NCBI RefSeq assembly: GCF_022760805.1
Contig: NZ_JAIVFL010000001.1
Location: 3,906,001-3,970,000, forward strand
Length of the DNA stretch: 64,000 nucleotides
Direction: 5' to 3'
Source of the DNA: Candidatus Mycolicibacterium alkanivorans
Lineage (GTDB): Bacteria; Actinomycetota; Actinomycetes; Mycobacteriales; Mycobacteriaceae
This document shows positions 8,670 to 18,426 of this stretch, in pieces (the stretch's first letter is position 1; every line of letters starts with the position of its first letter). Made by a program: the position numbers and the translations under genes. Below the pieces are notes generated by a model. That model worked only from the letters and a program-made list of their open reading frames with translations, was not told the origin of the DNA and did no database searches.

Positions 8670-10877
8670 ATGTCGACTCACGCGCACGACCACGAACTGG
8701 AGTCTGAGCGCGGCTACCTGGCCGGGCTCTACGACCGGCTCGACACCAAGCGCATGCGGGTCATGGCCCAGTACCGCGCCGCGCTCGGGGGGCCGATCGA
8801 CGTCCAGGACGGAGGGACCCTGGTGGCCAGGGACGCCGAGGTCCAGGCGCTGGCCCGGTCGATGACGCGGCTGGACGTGGCCGACCATGGCCTGTGTTTC
8901 GGACGGTTGGACGCCATCTCGGGGGAACGGCTCTACGTCGGCCGCATCGGGATCTTCGACGAGCACAACGACCACGAACCGCTGCTGCTCGACTGGCGGG
9001 CACCGGCCGCACGCGCGTTCTACATCGCCACAGCGGCCAGCCCGGAGGGCATGCGCCGGCGCCGTCAGTTCCATTCCCGAGGACGCCGCCTGGTCGATTT
9101 CACCGACGAGGTCTTCGGCCGCCCAGACCCCGACGCCGTCGATGACAACCCGTTCAGCAGTGACGCGGCTCTGCTCGCCGCGGTCAACGCGTCCCGCGGT
9201 GACGGCATGCGCGACATCGTCGCGACGATCCAGGCCGAACAGGACGAGATCATCCGGCTCGATCACCCCGGTGTCCTGGTGATCGAGGGCGGCCCGGGTA
9301 CCGGCAAGACCGTGGTGGCCCTGCACCGCGTCGCCTATCTGCTCTACACCCAGCGGGCCCGGATCGAACGCCACGGTGTGCTGGTCGTCGGCCCCAACGA
9401 GGCGTTCATGAACCACATCGGACGCGTGCTTCCGTCGCTGGGTGAGTCGGAGGTCGTGTTCATGACAGTCGGCGACCTGGTTCCCGGACTGCACGTCACC
9501 GCCGAGGACACCGCGGACGTCGCCCGGATCAAAGGCTCCCTGGCCATGCTCGATGTGCTCGCGGCGGCGGTCGCCGACCGTCAACGCCTGCCCGAGCATC
9601 CGCTGGAGATCCCGTTGGCCGACGTCACGATGCGGATCGAGGCCGACACCGCCCAGTGGGCCGTCGATGAGGCCCGCTCCAGCGGGCTACCGCACAACGC
9701 GGCCCGCGCGGTGTTCCGCGAGATCGTCACCTATGTGCTGACCGAGCGGGCCATCGCCCGGATCGGGCGCGGCTGGCTGACCCGCGACAACCGCGAGGCC
9801 TGGGAGAAGGTGCGGGCCGATCTGCTCAGCGAGCTCGACGACAACCCCCGGTTCGTCGCCGCGCTCGACCAGCTCTGGCCCATCCTGACCCCGCAGGAGC
9901 TGCTGGCCACGTTGTGCACCTCGGCGGAGCGGCTGCATGCGGCCGGTGCCGACCCGGCGCTACAGCGGGAAGTCGGGGATGCCTGGACGGTGTCGGACGT
10001 GCCGCTGCTCGACGAACTGGTCGATCTGCTGGGCCGCGACAAGCCCGACGATGATGCCGGCGAACGGGTACGCAGGGCCGAGACCCGTTATGCCGCAGGG
10101 GTGTTGGAGAACATGATCGCCCGCGAGGACCTGATGGACGACGAGGACCATCTGCTTGCCCAGGACTTGATCGGCGCCGAGGACTTAGCGGAGCGATTCC
10201 TCGAGCGTGACACCCGCGAACTCGCCGAACGCGCGGCCGCCGACCGCGACTGGACGTATCGCCACGTCGTTGTCGACGAGGCACAGGAACTGTCCGAGAT
10301 GGACTGGCGGGTGTTGATGCGCCGCTGCCCGAGCCGGTCGTTCACTGTGGTCGGCGATCTGGCGCAACGGCGTTCGCCGGCCGGGGCGACGTCGTGGGCC
10401 GCGATGCTGGAACCGTACGTGCCCGACCGCTGGGTCTATCGGTCGCTGTCGGTGAACTACCGCACCCCCGCCGAGATCATGGCGGTCGCCGCGTCGCTGC
10501 TCGCCGAGTTCGCACCCGGCGTCCGGCCACCGGAGTCGGTGCGCGCGTGCGGCATTCGGCCCTGGTCGCGGCGCGTCACCGCCGACCAGCTGTCCGCCGC
10601 CGTCGACGACTTCGTGGCGCAGGAGGCTGCCCGCGACGGCACCAGCATCGTGATCGGGCCACCGGACGTGCCCGGCGCGGTGGCACCGTCGGAGACCAAG
10701 GGCCTGGAGTTCGACGCTGTCCTGGTGGCGGAGCCGGACCGGATCCTGGCCGACGGACCGCGTGGCGCGGCCGACCTCTACGTCGCCCTCACCCGGGCCA
10801 CCCAGCGCCTCGGCGTGGTACATCAGGGCCCGCTGCCTCCGGCGCTGGCCGGGCTAAGGCCTACGATTCACTCGTGA
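8670..10877 (+). CDS. helR: HelD-family RNA polymerase recycling ATPase, probable HelR
   Basis: A 735-residue UvrD-like superfamily 1 ATPase. An N-terminal coiled-coil-like arm (about 1-70) is followed by Walker A GGPGTGKT (207-214), a long HelD-specific insertion (about 290-500), the Walker B/motif II VVVDEAQE (533-540), and C-terminal motifs NYRTP and ETKGLEFD plus LYVALTRATQRLG. HelD proteins pull stalled RNA polymerase off DNA; the HelR subtype also displaces bound rifampicin and gives resistance. The RAE upstream favours HelR. ATG 8670 follows the purine-rich GAGGGGGGAAG. The stop overlaps the next gene (GTGA). Confidence 0.9.
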   Translation: MSTHAHDHELESERGYLAGLYDRLDTKRMRVMAQYRAALGGPIDVQDGGTLVARDAEVQALARSMTRLDVADHGLCFGRLDAISGERLYVGRIGIFDEHNDHEPLLLDWRAPAARAFYIATAASPEGMRRRRQFHSRGRRLVDFTDEVFGRPDPDAVDDNPFSSDAALLAAVNASRGDGMRDIVATIQAEQDEIIRLDHPGVLVIEGGPGTGKTVVALHRVAYLLYTQRARIERHGVLVVGPNEAFMNHIGRVLPSLGESEVVFMTVGDLVPGLHVTAEDTADVARIKGSLAMLDVLAAAVADRQRLPEHPLEIPLADVTMRIEADTAQWAVDEARSSGLPHNAARAVFREIVTYVLTERAIARIGRGWLTRDNREAWEKVRADLLSELDDNPRFVAALDQLWPILTPQELLATLCTSAERLHAAGADPALQREVGDAWTVSDVPLLDELVDLLGRDKPDDDAGERVRRAETRYAAGVLENMIAREDLMDDEDHLLAQDLIGAEDLAERFLERDTRELAERAAADRDWTYRHVVVDEAQELSEMDWRVLMRRCPSRSFTVVGDLAQRRSPAGATSWAAMLEPYVPDRWVYRSLSVNYRTPAEIMAVAASLLAEFAPGVRPPESVRACGIRPWSRRVTADQLSAAVDDFVAQEAARDGTSIVIGPPDVPGAVAPSETKGLEFDAVLVAEPDRILADGPRGAADLYVALTRATQRLGVVHQGPLPPALAGLRPTIHS

Positions 10878-11608
10878 CCGCGACACCCGATTCGTCTGAT
10901 CCGCAGCTGCATCCCGCCGAGCCACACCACAGCGGCATCGGTAGCCGGCTGAACTGGCTTCGCGCCGGGGTGCTCGGCGCCAACGACGGCATCGTGTCGA
11001 CCGCCGGAATCGTCGTCGGCGTCGCAGCCGCCACCATGGACCGCGGCCCCATCTTCACCGCGGGCATCGCCGGACTGGCGGCCGGTGCGCTGTCGATGGC
11101 GGTCGGCGAGTACGTCTCGGTGAGCACCCAGCGCGACACCGAGAAGGCCCTGCTCAAGAAGGAACGCGGTGAACTGACCACCCAGCCGGACGCCGAGTTC
11201 GAGGAGCTCACCGCGCTCTACGAGGCCAAGGGGCTGTCGGCGGCCACCGCCCGCACCGTGGCCCAGGAGCTGACCGATCACGACGCGTTCGCCGCGCACA
11301 TCGACGCCGAGCTGGGCATCGACCCCGAGGAGCTGACCAATCCGTGGCAGGCCGCGTTCTCCTCGGCCATCGCCTTCACCGTGGGCGCGATCCTGCCGCT
11401 GCTGGCAATCCTGCTGCCGCCGCCACCGGTTCGCATACCCATCACGTTCGTCGCCGTGCTCACCGCCCTGGCGTTCACCGGCTGGGCCAGCGCCCGCCTG
11501 GGCGGAGCCAACGTCGCCCGCGCGATTCAGCGGGTGGTCATCGGCGGGGCGCTGGCCATGCTGATCACCTTCGGCATCGGCCACCTGGTGGGCGGCGCGG
11601 TCGGCTGA
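10874..11608 (+). CDS. VIT1/CCC1 family iron/manganese transporter
   Basis: A 244-residue membrane protein. It has a soluble N-terminus, then helix 1 with the family motif ANDGIVSTAGIVVGVAAA, helix 2 with MAVGEYVSVSTQRD (metal-ligand Met/Glu region), a cytosolic helical domain (about 95-155) rich in Glu/Asp, and three C-terminal helices. Family members export Fe(II) or Mn(II) from the cytosol. The GTG start at 10874 overlaps the helR stop, so it should be co-transcribed and coupled with helR; the longer in-frame extension inside helR is a shadow. Confidence 0.9.
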   Translation: MTATPDSSDPQLHPAEPHHSGIGSRLNWLRAGVLGANDGIVSTAGIVVGVAAATMDRGPIFTAGIAGLAAGALSMAVGEYVSVSTQRDTEKALLKKERGELTTQPDAEFEELTALYEAKGLSAATARTVAQELTDHDAFAAHIDAELGIDPEELTNPWQAAFSSAIAFTVGAILPLLAILLPPPPVRIPITFVAVLTALAFTGWASARLGGANVARAIQRVVIGGALAMLITFGIGHLVGGAVG

Positions 11609-11717
11609 CCGTCGGCGCTACGGCACCGAGAGCGTAGAGATCGTGTCTCGCTCGGTCCATTCGTCGCACTGCTGAAAATCTCACCCGCCGAGGCCGTCGA
11701 CAAGGCACGCTATTCCC

Positions 11718-12425
11718 ATGCACCTGTCGCGAACCCGATCCATCCTCGCGGTGATCGCCGCTCTCTTCGCGGTCTTCCTCGTCGCCTCGTGCAGTACTCC
11801 CGCACCCAAGGAACGCACTATCACGCTGACGTTCATCCGGCACGCGGAGTCGCAGTCCAATGCCGACGGGGTGATCAACACCGAGGTCCCGGGACCGTCG
11901 CTGACCGCTGCCGGGGAGCAGCAGGCGGCAGCGGTGGCCAACCGGCTGAAGGGCAACGGCTACGACGGCATCTACGCCTCGGAGATGGTCCGCACCCAGC
12001 AGACTGCCGCACCGATGTCCATGGCGCTGGGTGAACCCGTCAACGTGCTGCCAGGACTCAACGAGATATCCGCGGGCTGGTTCAACGGCGAGCAGATGGA
12101 CCGCGCCGGCGCGACGTACATGGTGGCGCCGATGGACTGGATGCGAGGCGACACCAACTTCAGCATCCCGGGATCGGTCAGCGGGCGGGAGTTCAATGGC
12201 AAGTTCACCTCCGCGGTGCAGCGCATCTACGAAAGCGGGGACACCAAGCCCGTCGCCTTCTCCAGCGCCGCGTCGATCATGCTGTGGACACTGATGAACG
12301 TGCGCAACGGCAAGGACAGCCTGATGACCGACCACCCGCTGCCCAACACCGGCCGGGTGGTGATCACCGGCAATCCGGTGATCGGCTGGACGCTCGCAGA
12401 CTGGGACGGCATCGGCTCGTTCTGA
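11718..12425 (+). CDS. histidine phosphatase family lipoprotein
   Basis: A 235-residue protein with a signal sequence and lipobox VASC (Cys about residue 25), so it is probably anchored on the outer face of the membrane. The histidine phosphatase hallmark TFIRHAESQSN follows at about 38-48 with its catalytic His, then SEMVRTQQTA. The usual second GHG/SHG histidine motif reads AFSSAASIM, so catalysis by the standard route is uncertain. No convincing ribosome binding site precedes ATG 11718. It lies 6 bp before the nucleoside hydrolase, probably one transcript. The physiological substrate is unknown. Confidence 0.82.
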   Translation: MHLSRTRSILAVIAALFAVFLVASCSTPAPKERTITLTFIRHAESQSNADGVINTEVPGPSLTAAGEQQAAAVANRLKGNGYDGIYASEMVRTQQTAAPMSMALGEPVNVLPGLNEISAGWFNGEQMDRAGATYMVAPMDWMRGDTNFSIPGSVSGREFNGKFTSAVQRIYESGDTKPVAFSSAASIMLWTLMNVRNGKDSLMTDHPLPNTGRVVITGNPVIGWTLADWDGIGSF

Positions 12426-12431
12426 GCTGAC

Positions 12432-13493
12432 ATGGCCCATCACGAGGCGCTGCCCGTCTTCGCCGATGTCGACACCGGCGTCGACGATGCGATGGCACTG
12501 GTCTATCTGATCGCCAGTTCCGACGCCGAGTTGGTGGGCGTCGCCTCCACGGGCGGCAACGTCGACGTCGACCAGGTCTGCCGCAACAACCTCGGGCTGC
12601 TCGAACTATGCCGGGCCGGTGACATCCCGGTCTCGCGGGGAGCCGAACAGCCGCTGGCTGACACGATGCGAACCGCCGAAGATACCCATGGCCCTGCGGG
12701 TCTGGGTTACGCCGAGCTACCCGCCCACGACCGCAAACTCACGTCCTACGACTCCGCCGAGGCCTGGGTCCGCGCCGCGCACGCCCACCCCGGTGAGCTG
12801 ATCGGCCTGGTGACCGGTCCGCTGACCAACCTCGCGCTGGCCGCCCGCGCCGAACCTGAGCTGCCGTCGCTGTTGCGGCGGCTGGCCATCATGGGCGGAT
12901 CGTTCGATTACCGCGGCAACACCACGCCGGTGTCCGAGTGGAACATCAGCGTCGACCCTGAGGCCGCCGCCGAGGTATTCGCCGTGTGGGGGCGGGCCGC
13001 GGAATCGAAAGCGATTGAACCGCATCAGCTTCCGACAGTGTGCGGGCTGAACCTGACCGAGAACATCGCGCTGACGCCGGCGATATTGAGCCGGCTGGCC
13101 AATGCAGCCGAGGCGTCGTCGGTGGCGATGAGTGTGCTCGACGCCAGGGGAACCCGTTCGGTGGCCGACAACCCGCTGATCCGCGCACTCGAGGACGCGA
13201 TGCGGTTCTACTTCGAGTTCCACTTCGACCAGGGCGAGGGCTATCTGGCCCATCTGCACGACCCCCTGGCGGCGGCGGTGGCACTGGATCCCGGCATCGT
13301 CGCGACCCGGGCGACCACCGTCGACGTCGAACTGACCGGGACACTGACACGCGGTATGACGATCGCCGACTGGAGCCGGCGGTGGGGTCGGGAACCCAAC
13401 GCGCACATCGGGGTCGACGTCGACCCGGCAGCCTTCTTCGACCGGTTCATCGAGCGGGTCGGCCCGTTCGCGCGGCGTCTGGTTCATTCGTAG
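12432..13493 (+). CDS. iunH: nucleoside hydrolase (inosine-uridine preferring type)
   Basis: A 353-residue IU-nucleoside hydrolase that cleaves the N-glycosidic bond of ribonucleosides for base salvage. The calcium-binding aspartate cluster DVDTGVDDAMAL is at 11-22; MGGSF and EWNISVDPEAA carry further active-site residues (Asn/Asp); HDPLAAAVALDP near the end supplies the active-site His and Asp. Matches Rv3393. Its last 10 bases overlap the tail of imuB on the opposite strand. Confidence 0.9.
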   Translation: MAHHEALPVFADVDTGVDDAMALVYLIASSDAELVGVASTGGNVDVDQVCRNNLGLLELCRAGDIPVSRGAEQPLADTMRTAEDTHGPAGLGYAELPAHDRKLTSYDSAEAWVRAAHAHPGELIGLVTGPLTNLALAARAEPELPSLLRRLAIMGGSFDYRGNTTPVSEWNISVDPEAAAEVFAVWGRAAESKAIEPHQLPTVCGLNLTENIALTPAILSRLANAAEASSVAMSVLDARGTRSVADNPLIRALEDAMRFYFEFHFDQGEGYLAHLHDPLAAAVALDPGIVATRATTVDVELTGTLTRGMTIADWSRRWGREPNAHIGVDVDPAAFFDRFIERVGPFARRLVHS

Positions 13494-15064
13494 ACCCCTT
13501 CGAGGTACCACCGCCGCTGGCGATAACACAGCAGCAGCGCGGTCCCCGGTTCTTCATCGGACCGGTTGCCCACCAACACCTGAACGCGCGCCGTGCGGCC
13601 TGCCCGGGATTGCTCGGCCTGGTCCCACCACCGTTCGTCGACCGGCCACGGCCCGGCCCACCAACTCAGCTCACCCCGGTACTGGCCGTCCAGCCGGGCC
13701 GGCTCGGCGCTGAAGATCCCGCGCGAGGTCACCCGGACCGGATTGCCCTGGGCGTCAAGCAGTTCCACCGGATCGTCGAGAAGCACGGTCGGCGCCGGCT
13801 CGGGCAGCCGCCCCGGCCACGGCCGGTCGGGGTCGGCCCTGGGCACCAACTCGTCGCCGAGCGGGGTCAAGGTGATGCGCTCGGCGGGCCCGCGACCGCC
13901 GGACAGGACCGGCAGCTGCACGGCCTCCTGCCCCAGCAGGCCCTGCACCCGCACCAGTGCCCGCCGGGCCCGCAACCGGTCCTCCTCCCCGACGCCGCCC
14001 CACAGCGGCAGCTGAAGCGCCTCTGCGGAAACAACTTCCACCGGCTGCAGCCGCAGCATCGTCACCGGGGCACTCGGCCGGTCGGTGGGCCTGGCTCGAG
14101 TGAGCCAGCCGTCGAGCTGCCAGCGCACCCGGTCGGCGGTGGCGTCCTCGGTCAACGGCTCGGCGCACCGCCACACCCGGGTCAGCTCGCCGCCGTTGGC
14201 GGTGACGGCGTGGATGGCCAGCCGGGTGCAGCCGACCCCGGCCGACCCCAGCCTGGAGTGCAGGCTCGCGGCCAGCGTCCGCCCCGCGAATGCCGCCGCG
14301 TCGACCCGGTCGATCGGCGGATCGCAGGTGAGCACGGCGTCGAGTTCCGGCGGCGGCTCGCGGCCCGACGGTCCGCGCACCGGCTCAGCGCGGGCGAACC
14401 GATGGGCGGCCACCGCGTCGGCCCCGAACCGGGAGGCGACGTCGCTACGGGACAGCTCGGCGAACTGACCCAGAGTGCGAATACCCATGCGCCACAACAG
14501 ATCGGCCAGCTCTTCGCGACCGGGACCGGACAGGCTCGGTTCGGTGGCCAGCTGCCGGATCGACAGCCCCGACAGGAACGCCGCATCCGCACCGGGCTCG
14601 AGCACACGTCCGGCCCGGGCGGCGAACACGGCCGTCGCCATCTGATCGGCGACTCCCACCTGGCATTCGGCGCCGGCCGCGGCGACGGCGTCCACCAGCC
14701 GCTCGGCGGCCACCTGCTCGGAGCCGAAGTAGCGGGCGGCCCCGCGAACCGAAAGCACCAGCAGGCCCGGCCGCAGCACCTCCGCACGGGGCACCACCTC
14801 GTCGACCGCCGCCGTCACCCCTTCGAAGAACCGGGCATCACGGGCCGGGTCGGCGGTGACCACATGCAGCTGCGGACAGCGCGCCTGCGACTCGCGCCGG
14901 CGCAGCCCGCGACGCACACCGGTCGCGCGTGCCGCCGCCGAACAGGCGATCACCCGGTTGGCCAAGGTGACCGCGACGGGGGCTGTCGCCGGCAGCCCCG
15001 CCGCCACGGCCGCGGCGACGGCCGGCCAGTCCATGCACCAGATCGCCAGCACCCGGGCGGTCAC
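13484..15064 (-). CDS. imuB: mutasome Y-family polymerase-like protein ImuB
   Basis: A 526-residue Y-family fold (palm, fingers, little finger) that lacks the acidic catalytic residues; the N-terminal motif reads VLAIWCMDWPAV. It serves as the hub that links DnaE2 and ImuA' to the sliding clamp. The clamp-binding motif QLPLWGG is visible at about 351-357. GTG 15064 is chosen because it lies one base after the imuA' stop and gives the family-typical start. The C-terminus ends LCYRQRRWYLEGVYE as in Rv3394c. Confidence 0.95.
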   Translation of the reverse strand: MTARVLAIWCMDWPAVAAAVAAGLPATAPVAVTLANRVIACSAAARATGVRRGLRRRESQARCPQLHVVTADPARDARFFEGVTAAVDEVVPRAEVLRPGLLVLSVRGAARYFGSEQVAAERLVDAVAAAGAECQVGVADQMATAVFAARAGRVLEPGADAAFLSGLSIRQLATEPSLSGPGREELADLLWRMGIRTLGQFAELSRSDVASRFGADAVAAHRFARAEPVRGPSGREPPPELDAVLTCDPPIDRVDAAAFAGRTLAASLHSRLGSAGVGCTRLAIHAVTANGGELTRVWRCAEPLTEDATADRVRWQLDGWLTRARPTDRPSAPVTMLRLQPVEVVSAEALQLPLWGGVGEEDRLRARRALVRVQGLLGQEAVQLPVLSGGRGPAERITLTPLGDELVPRADPDRPWPGRLPEPAPTVLLDDPVELLDAQGNPVRVTSRGIFSAEPARLDGQYRGELSWWAGPWPVDERWWDQAEQSRAGRTARVQVLVGNRSDEEPGTALLLCYRQRRWYLEGVYE

Positions 15065-15065
15065 A

Positions 15066-15752
15066 TCAGCCCACCCTCGACCGGACGGCGCGCCCCCGCG
15101 CACGCACGGACAACTGCACCCGGCTGATCCGGCCACAACCCGGTACCGGAACACCTGCGCGACCAGCGGTCATCTCGTAGCCGCGCACCCGGGCATCGAG
15201 CCGGATCGAGGCGTCCTGCCACTCCCCCCGAGTGACCACCACGGTGCAGCCCTTCTGCCGGGCCCGGGCCACCACTGCCCGCGCCCGGGTGGCGGTCACG
15301 GTTCGGCCGGCCAAGCCGACCACCACCAGGTCCATCCCGTCCATCAGCACCGCGGCCACCTCGACGGGGTCGGTTCCCGGATCCGGGATCACCGCGAGCC
15401 GGCTCAGGTCGGCACCCATCTCCGCGGCGGCCAGCAGACCGAAATCCGGCAGTCCGACGACGGCCACATGGCCACCGCCGGCCGTCACCGCGGCGGCCAT
15501 GCTCACCGGCAGCGAGAGGGCTCCGGAAGCCACCGCCACCGCGCCGCGGGGCAACCCTGCCGGGAGCACGTCAGCCAGCGATTCTGGCACCGGCAGCAAA
15601 GTTTCCGAGGCCGGAAGAAGCTCGTCGTCCCGCTCGGTGACAGGGCGGGTGCCACCCACCTTCCCGGACACCGCCGCCATCTGGCGACGGAGCTGTTGTA
15701 GCTGCTCAGCACGGTCAAGCTGCCGCTTTTCCAGGGCAATCGCCGCCGTCAT
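15066..15752 (-). CDS. imuA: mutasome RecA-like accessory protein ImuA'
   Basis: A 228-residue RecA-fold-like protein ([34 protein letters not shown]) related to ImuA and Rv3395c, needed with ImuB and DnaE2 for damage-induced mutagenesis. Start ATG 15752 is supported by GGAGGTG just upstream (about 4 bases) and by the family N-terminus [18 protein letters not shown]. First gene of the imuA'-imuB operon, with a LexA box 36-51 bp upstream. Longer in-frame extensions run antisense into the aldolase gene and are not used. Confidence 0.93.
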   Translation of the reverse strand: MTAAIALEKRQLDRAEQLQQLRRQMAAVSGKVGGTRPVTERDDELLPASETLLPVPESLADVLPAGLPRGAVAVASGALSLPVSMAAAVTAGGGHVAVVGLPDFGLLAAAEMGADLSRLAVIPDPGTDPVEVAAVLMDGMDLVVVGLAGRTVTATRARAVVARARQKGCTVVVTRGEWQDASIRLDARVRGYEMTAGRAGVPVPGCGRISRVQLSVRARGRAVRSRVG

Positions 15753-15787
15753 CGCCCACCTCCAGCTGCGATCGACATCCACTGTGT

Positions 15788-15803
15788 TCGAATGTATGTT
15801 CGA
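15788..15803 (-). promoter_or_regulatory. LexA/SOS box of imuA'-imuB
   Basis: TCGAATGTATGTTCGA (plus strand; TCGAACATACATTCGA on the coding strand) matches the mycobacterial SOS consensus TCGAAC-N4-GTTCGA with one half-site change. It lies in the 184-bp divergent region between imuA' and the aldolase gene, 36-51 bp before the imuA' start. Confidence 0.88.
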
Positions 15804-15936
15804 CTCTATGAGTAAACACCAACCCCCCGACAGCGTCAAGCGATCAGCCAGCCCCCACCCAGCCGACGATCGGCGTGCTGGCACCATGCATTCAAGCGGC
15901 AAACCCAATGACGGAACCGCAGGGAAAGGGGAACAC

Positions 15937-16821
15937 ATGAATACCGAGCAGGCCGACAAGATCGCCAACGGAGCTGGCTTCGTCGCCGCGCTCGACCAGA
16001 GCGGGGGCAGCACACCGAAGGCGCTGAAACTCTACGGCATCGCCGAGGACGCGTACTCCGGTGACGAGCAGATGTTCGACCTGGTTCACCAGATGCGGAC
16101 CCGGATCATCACCAGCCCGAGCTTCGACGGCGACCGGATCCTGGCCGCGATCCTGTTCGAGATGACCATGGACCGCGACATCGAGGGCCGCCCCACCGCC
16201 GACTACCTCTGGAACGTCAAGAAGGTCGTGCCGATCCTCAAGGTCGACAAGGGTCTTGCCGCCGAGGAGGACGGCGGGCAGGTGATGAAGCCCATCGCCG
16301 GCCTGGACGACCTGCTGGCCCGCGCCGTGGACAAGGGCATCTTCGGCACCAAGATGCGCTCGGTCATCAAGCTGCCCGGCGGCGGCCTCGATGCGGTGGT
16401 GGACCAGCAGTTCGAGGTGGCCCGCCAGATCCTGGCCGCCGGTCTGGTGCCGATCATCGAACCCGAGGTCGACATCCACAGCCCCAAGAAGGGCGAGGCC
16501 GAAGACCAGCTCAAAGCCGCGATCATCGACCACCTCGGCGCGCTCGGCGACGACCAGCAGGTGATGCTCAAGTTGACGCTGCCCGACACCGACGACCTCT
16601 ATCGCGATCTGGTGGACCACCCGAAGGTGATGCGGGTGCTCGCACTGTCCGGTGGCTACACCCGCGCGGAGGCCTGCGAGCGGCTGGCCCGCAACCACGG
16701 TGTCATCGCCAGCTTCTCGCGGGCGTTGACCGAGGGGTTGACCGCCCAGCAGAGCGACGAGGAGTTCGACAAGGCGCTGGACGAGGCGATCGCCGAAATC
16801 GCCGCTGCCTCAAGGACGTAA
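15937..16821 (+). CDS. fda: class I fructose-bisphosphate aldolase
   Basis: A 294-residue class I (Schiff base) aldolase of the bacterial FbaB/Fda type, cleaving fructose-1,6-bisphosphate to triose phosphates. Seen: [17 protein letters not shown] at the N-terminus, [28 protein letters not shown] (catalytic Glu region), MLKLTLP with the Schiff-base Lys, and [11 protein letters not shown] phosphate loop. ATG 15937 follows AGGGAAAGGGG. It is divergent from imuA' and ends 5 bp from the convergent guaA stop. Confidence 0.9.
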   Translation: MNTEQADKIANGAGFVAALDQSGGSTPKALKLYGIAEDAYSGDEQMFDLVHQMRTRIITSPSFDGDRILAAILFEMTMDRDIEGRPTADYLWNVKKVVPILKVDKGLAAEEDGGQVMKPIAGLDDLLARAVDKGIFGTKMRSVIKLPGGGLDAVVDQQFEVARQILAAGLVPIIEPEVDIHSPKKGEAEDQLKAAIIDHLGALGDDQQVMLKLTLPDTDDLYRDLVDHPKVMRVLALSGGYTRAEACERLARNHGVIASFSRALTEGLTAQQSDEEFDKALDEAIAEIAAASRT

Positions 16822-16826
16822 CGAGC

Positions 16827-18395
16827 CTATTCCCACTCGATGGTGCCGGGTGGCTTGCTCGTGACATCGAGCACCACCCGGTTCACCTCGGGCACCTCGT
16901 TGGTGATGCGCGTCGAGATTCGCTCGAGCACCTCGTAGGGCACCCGCGTCCAGTCCGCGGTCATCGCGTCCTCACTGGAGACCGGGCGCAGCACGATCGG
17001 GTGGCCGTAGGTGCGCCCGTCGCCCTGCACACCCACCGAGCGGATGTCGGCCAGCAGCACCACCGGGCACTGCCAGATCTGGCCGTCCAGGCCGGCCGAG
17101 GTCAGCTCCTCACGGGCGATCAGGTCGGCGCGCCGCAGCGTGTCCAGCCGGCCCGCCGTCACCTCACCGACGATCCGGATGCCCAAGCCTGGCCCCGGGA
17201 AGGGTTGGCGCGCAACGATTTCCTCGGGCAGGCCCAGTTCGCGACCGACCGCACGCACCTCGTCCTTGAACAGCAGCCGCAGCGGTTCGACGAGCTTGAA
17301 CTTCAGGTCGGCGGGCAGGCCGCCGACGTTGTGGTGACTCTTGATGTTCGCCGTTCCGGTACCGCCGCCGGACTCGACGACGTCGGGATACAGGGTGCCC
17401 TGCACCAGGAACTCGATGGGGTGGCCGTCGGAGTCGCCCTCGGCCAATAGGTCGCGCACCGCACCTTCGAATGCGCGGATGAACTCCCGGCCGATGATCT
17501 TGCGCTTGCCCTCCGGGTCGTGCACGCCTGAAAGTGCTTGCAGGAAACGGCCTTCGGCATCCACGGTGACCAGCCGGGCGCCGGTGGCCGCCACGAAATC
17601 GCGCTGCACCTGGGCCCGTTCGCCGGCACGCAACAGGCCGTGGTCGACGAACACACAGGTCAACCGGTCACCGATGGCGCGCTGCACCAGAGCGGCGGCC
17701 ACCGCGGAGTCCACGCCGCCGGACAGACCGCACATGGCCGTACCGTCGCCGATCTGCTCGCGCACCTGCTCGATCAGGGTTTCGGCGATGTTGGCCGGGG
17801 TCCAGGCCGCGCCGATCCCCGCGAAGTCGTGCAGGAACCGGCTGAGCACCTGCTGGCCGTGCGGGGTGTGCATCACCTCGGGGTGGTACTGCACCCCGGC
17901 CAGTCGGCGGGCGCGGTCCTCGAACGCTGCGACGGGCGCACCGGAACTGGTCGCGACGACCTCGAAGCCCGCCGGCGCGGACGTCACCGCGTCGCCGTGG
18001 CTCATCCACACCGGCTGCTTGCCGGGAAGCCCCGAATGCAGTTCCCCGCCAAGGACTTCCATCTCGGTGCGGCCGTACTCACTGGTGCCGGTGCGAGCAA
18101 CGGAGCCGCCCAGCGCCTGGGCCATGGCCTGAAATCCGTAGCAGATGCCGAACACCGGGACACCGAGGTCGAACAGGGCGGGATCGAGTTGCGGAGCGCC
18201 GTCGGCGTACACGCTGGCCGGACCGCCAGAGAGCACGATCGCCTGCGGGTCCTTGGCCTTGATCTCCTCGACGGTCGCGGTGTGCGGGACAACCTCGGAG
18301 AACACCCGGGCCTCCCGGACGCGGCGGGCGATCAGCTGGGCGTACTGCGCGCCGAAGTCGACCACCAAGACGGGACGAGGAGATTCCGATGTCAC
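16827..18395 (-). CDS. guaA: GMP synthase (glutamine-hydrolysing)
   Basis: A 522-residue enzyme converting XMP to GMP with ATP and glutamine. N-terminal class I amidotransferase: [16 protein letters not shown] carries the nucleophilic Cys (about residue 83), QYHPEV the catalytic His. ATP pyrophosphatase P-loop [14 protein letters not shown] at about 224-237, and dimerisation domain ending [12 protein letters not shown]. Full length. It is one of three guanine-nucleotide genes in this stretch with guaB3 and guaB2, with choD in between. Confidence 0.97.
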   Translation of the reverse strand: MTSESPRPVLVVDFGAQYAQLIARRVREARVFSEVVPHTATVEEIKAKDPQAIVLSGGPASVYADGAPQLDPALFDLGVPVFGICYGFQAMAQALGGSVARTGTSEYGRTEMEVLGGELHSGLPGKQPVWMSHGDAVTSAPAGFEVVATSSGAPVAAFEDRARRLAGVQYHPEVMHTPHGQQVLSRFLHDFAGIGAAWTPANIAETLIEQVREQIGDGTAMCGLSGGVDSAVAAALVQRAIGDRLTCVFVDHGLLRAGERAQVQRDFVAATGARLVTVDAEGRFLQALSGVHDPEGKRKIIGREFIRAFEGAVRDLLAEGDSDGHPIEFLVQGTLYPDVVESGGGTGTANIKSHHNVGGLPADLKFKLVEPLRLLFKDEVRAVGRELGLPEEIVARQPFPGPGLGIRIVGEVTAGRLDTLRRADLIAREELTSAGLDGQIWQCPVVLLADIRSVGVQGDGRTYGHPIVLRPVSSEDAMTADWTRVPYEVLERISTRITNEVPEVNRVVLDVTSKPPGTIEWE

Positions 18396-18426
18396 CGGCT
18401 CAGTCTAGTGGCGAGGCGGTAGGCGG

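Noticed and set aside
13040..15127. 695-residue plus-strand frame opposite imuB
   Set aside because: GC-rich antisense shadow of imuB, which is supported by motifs and synteny.
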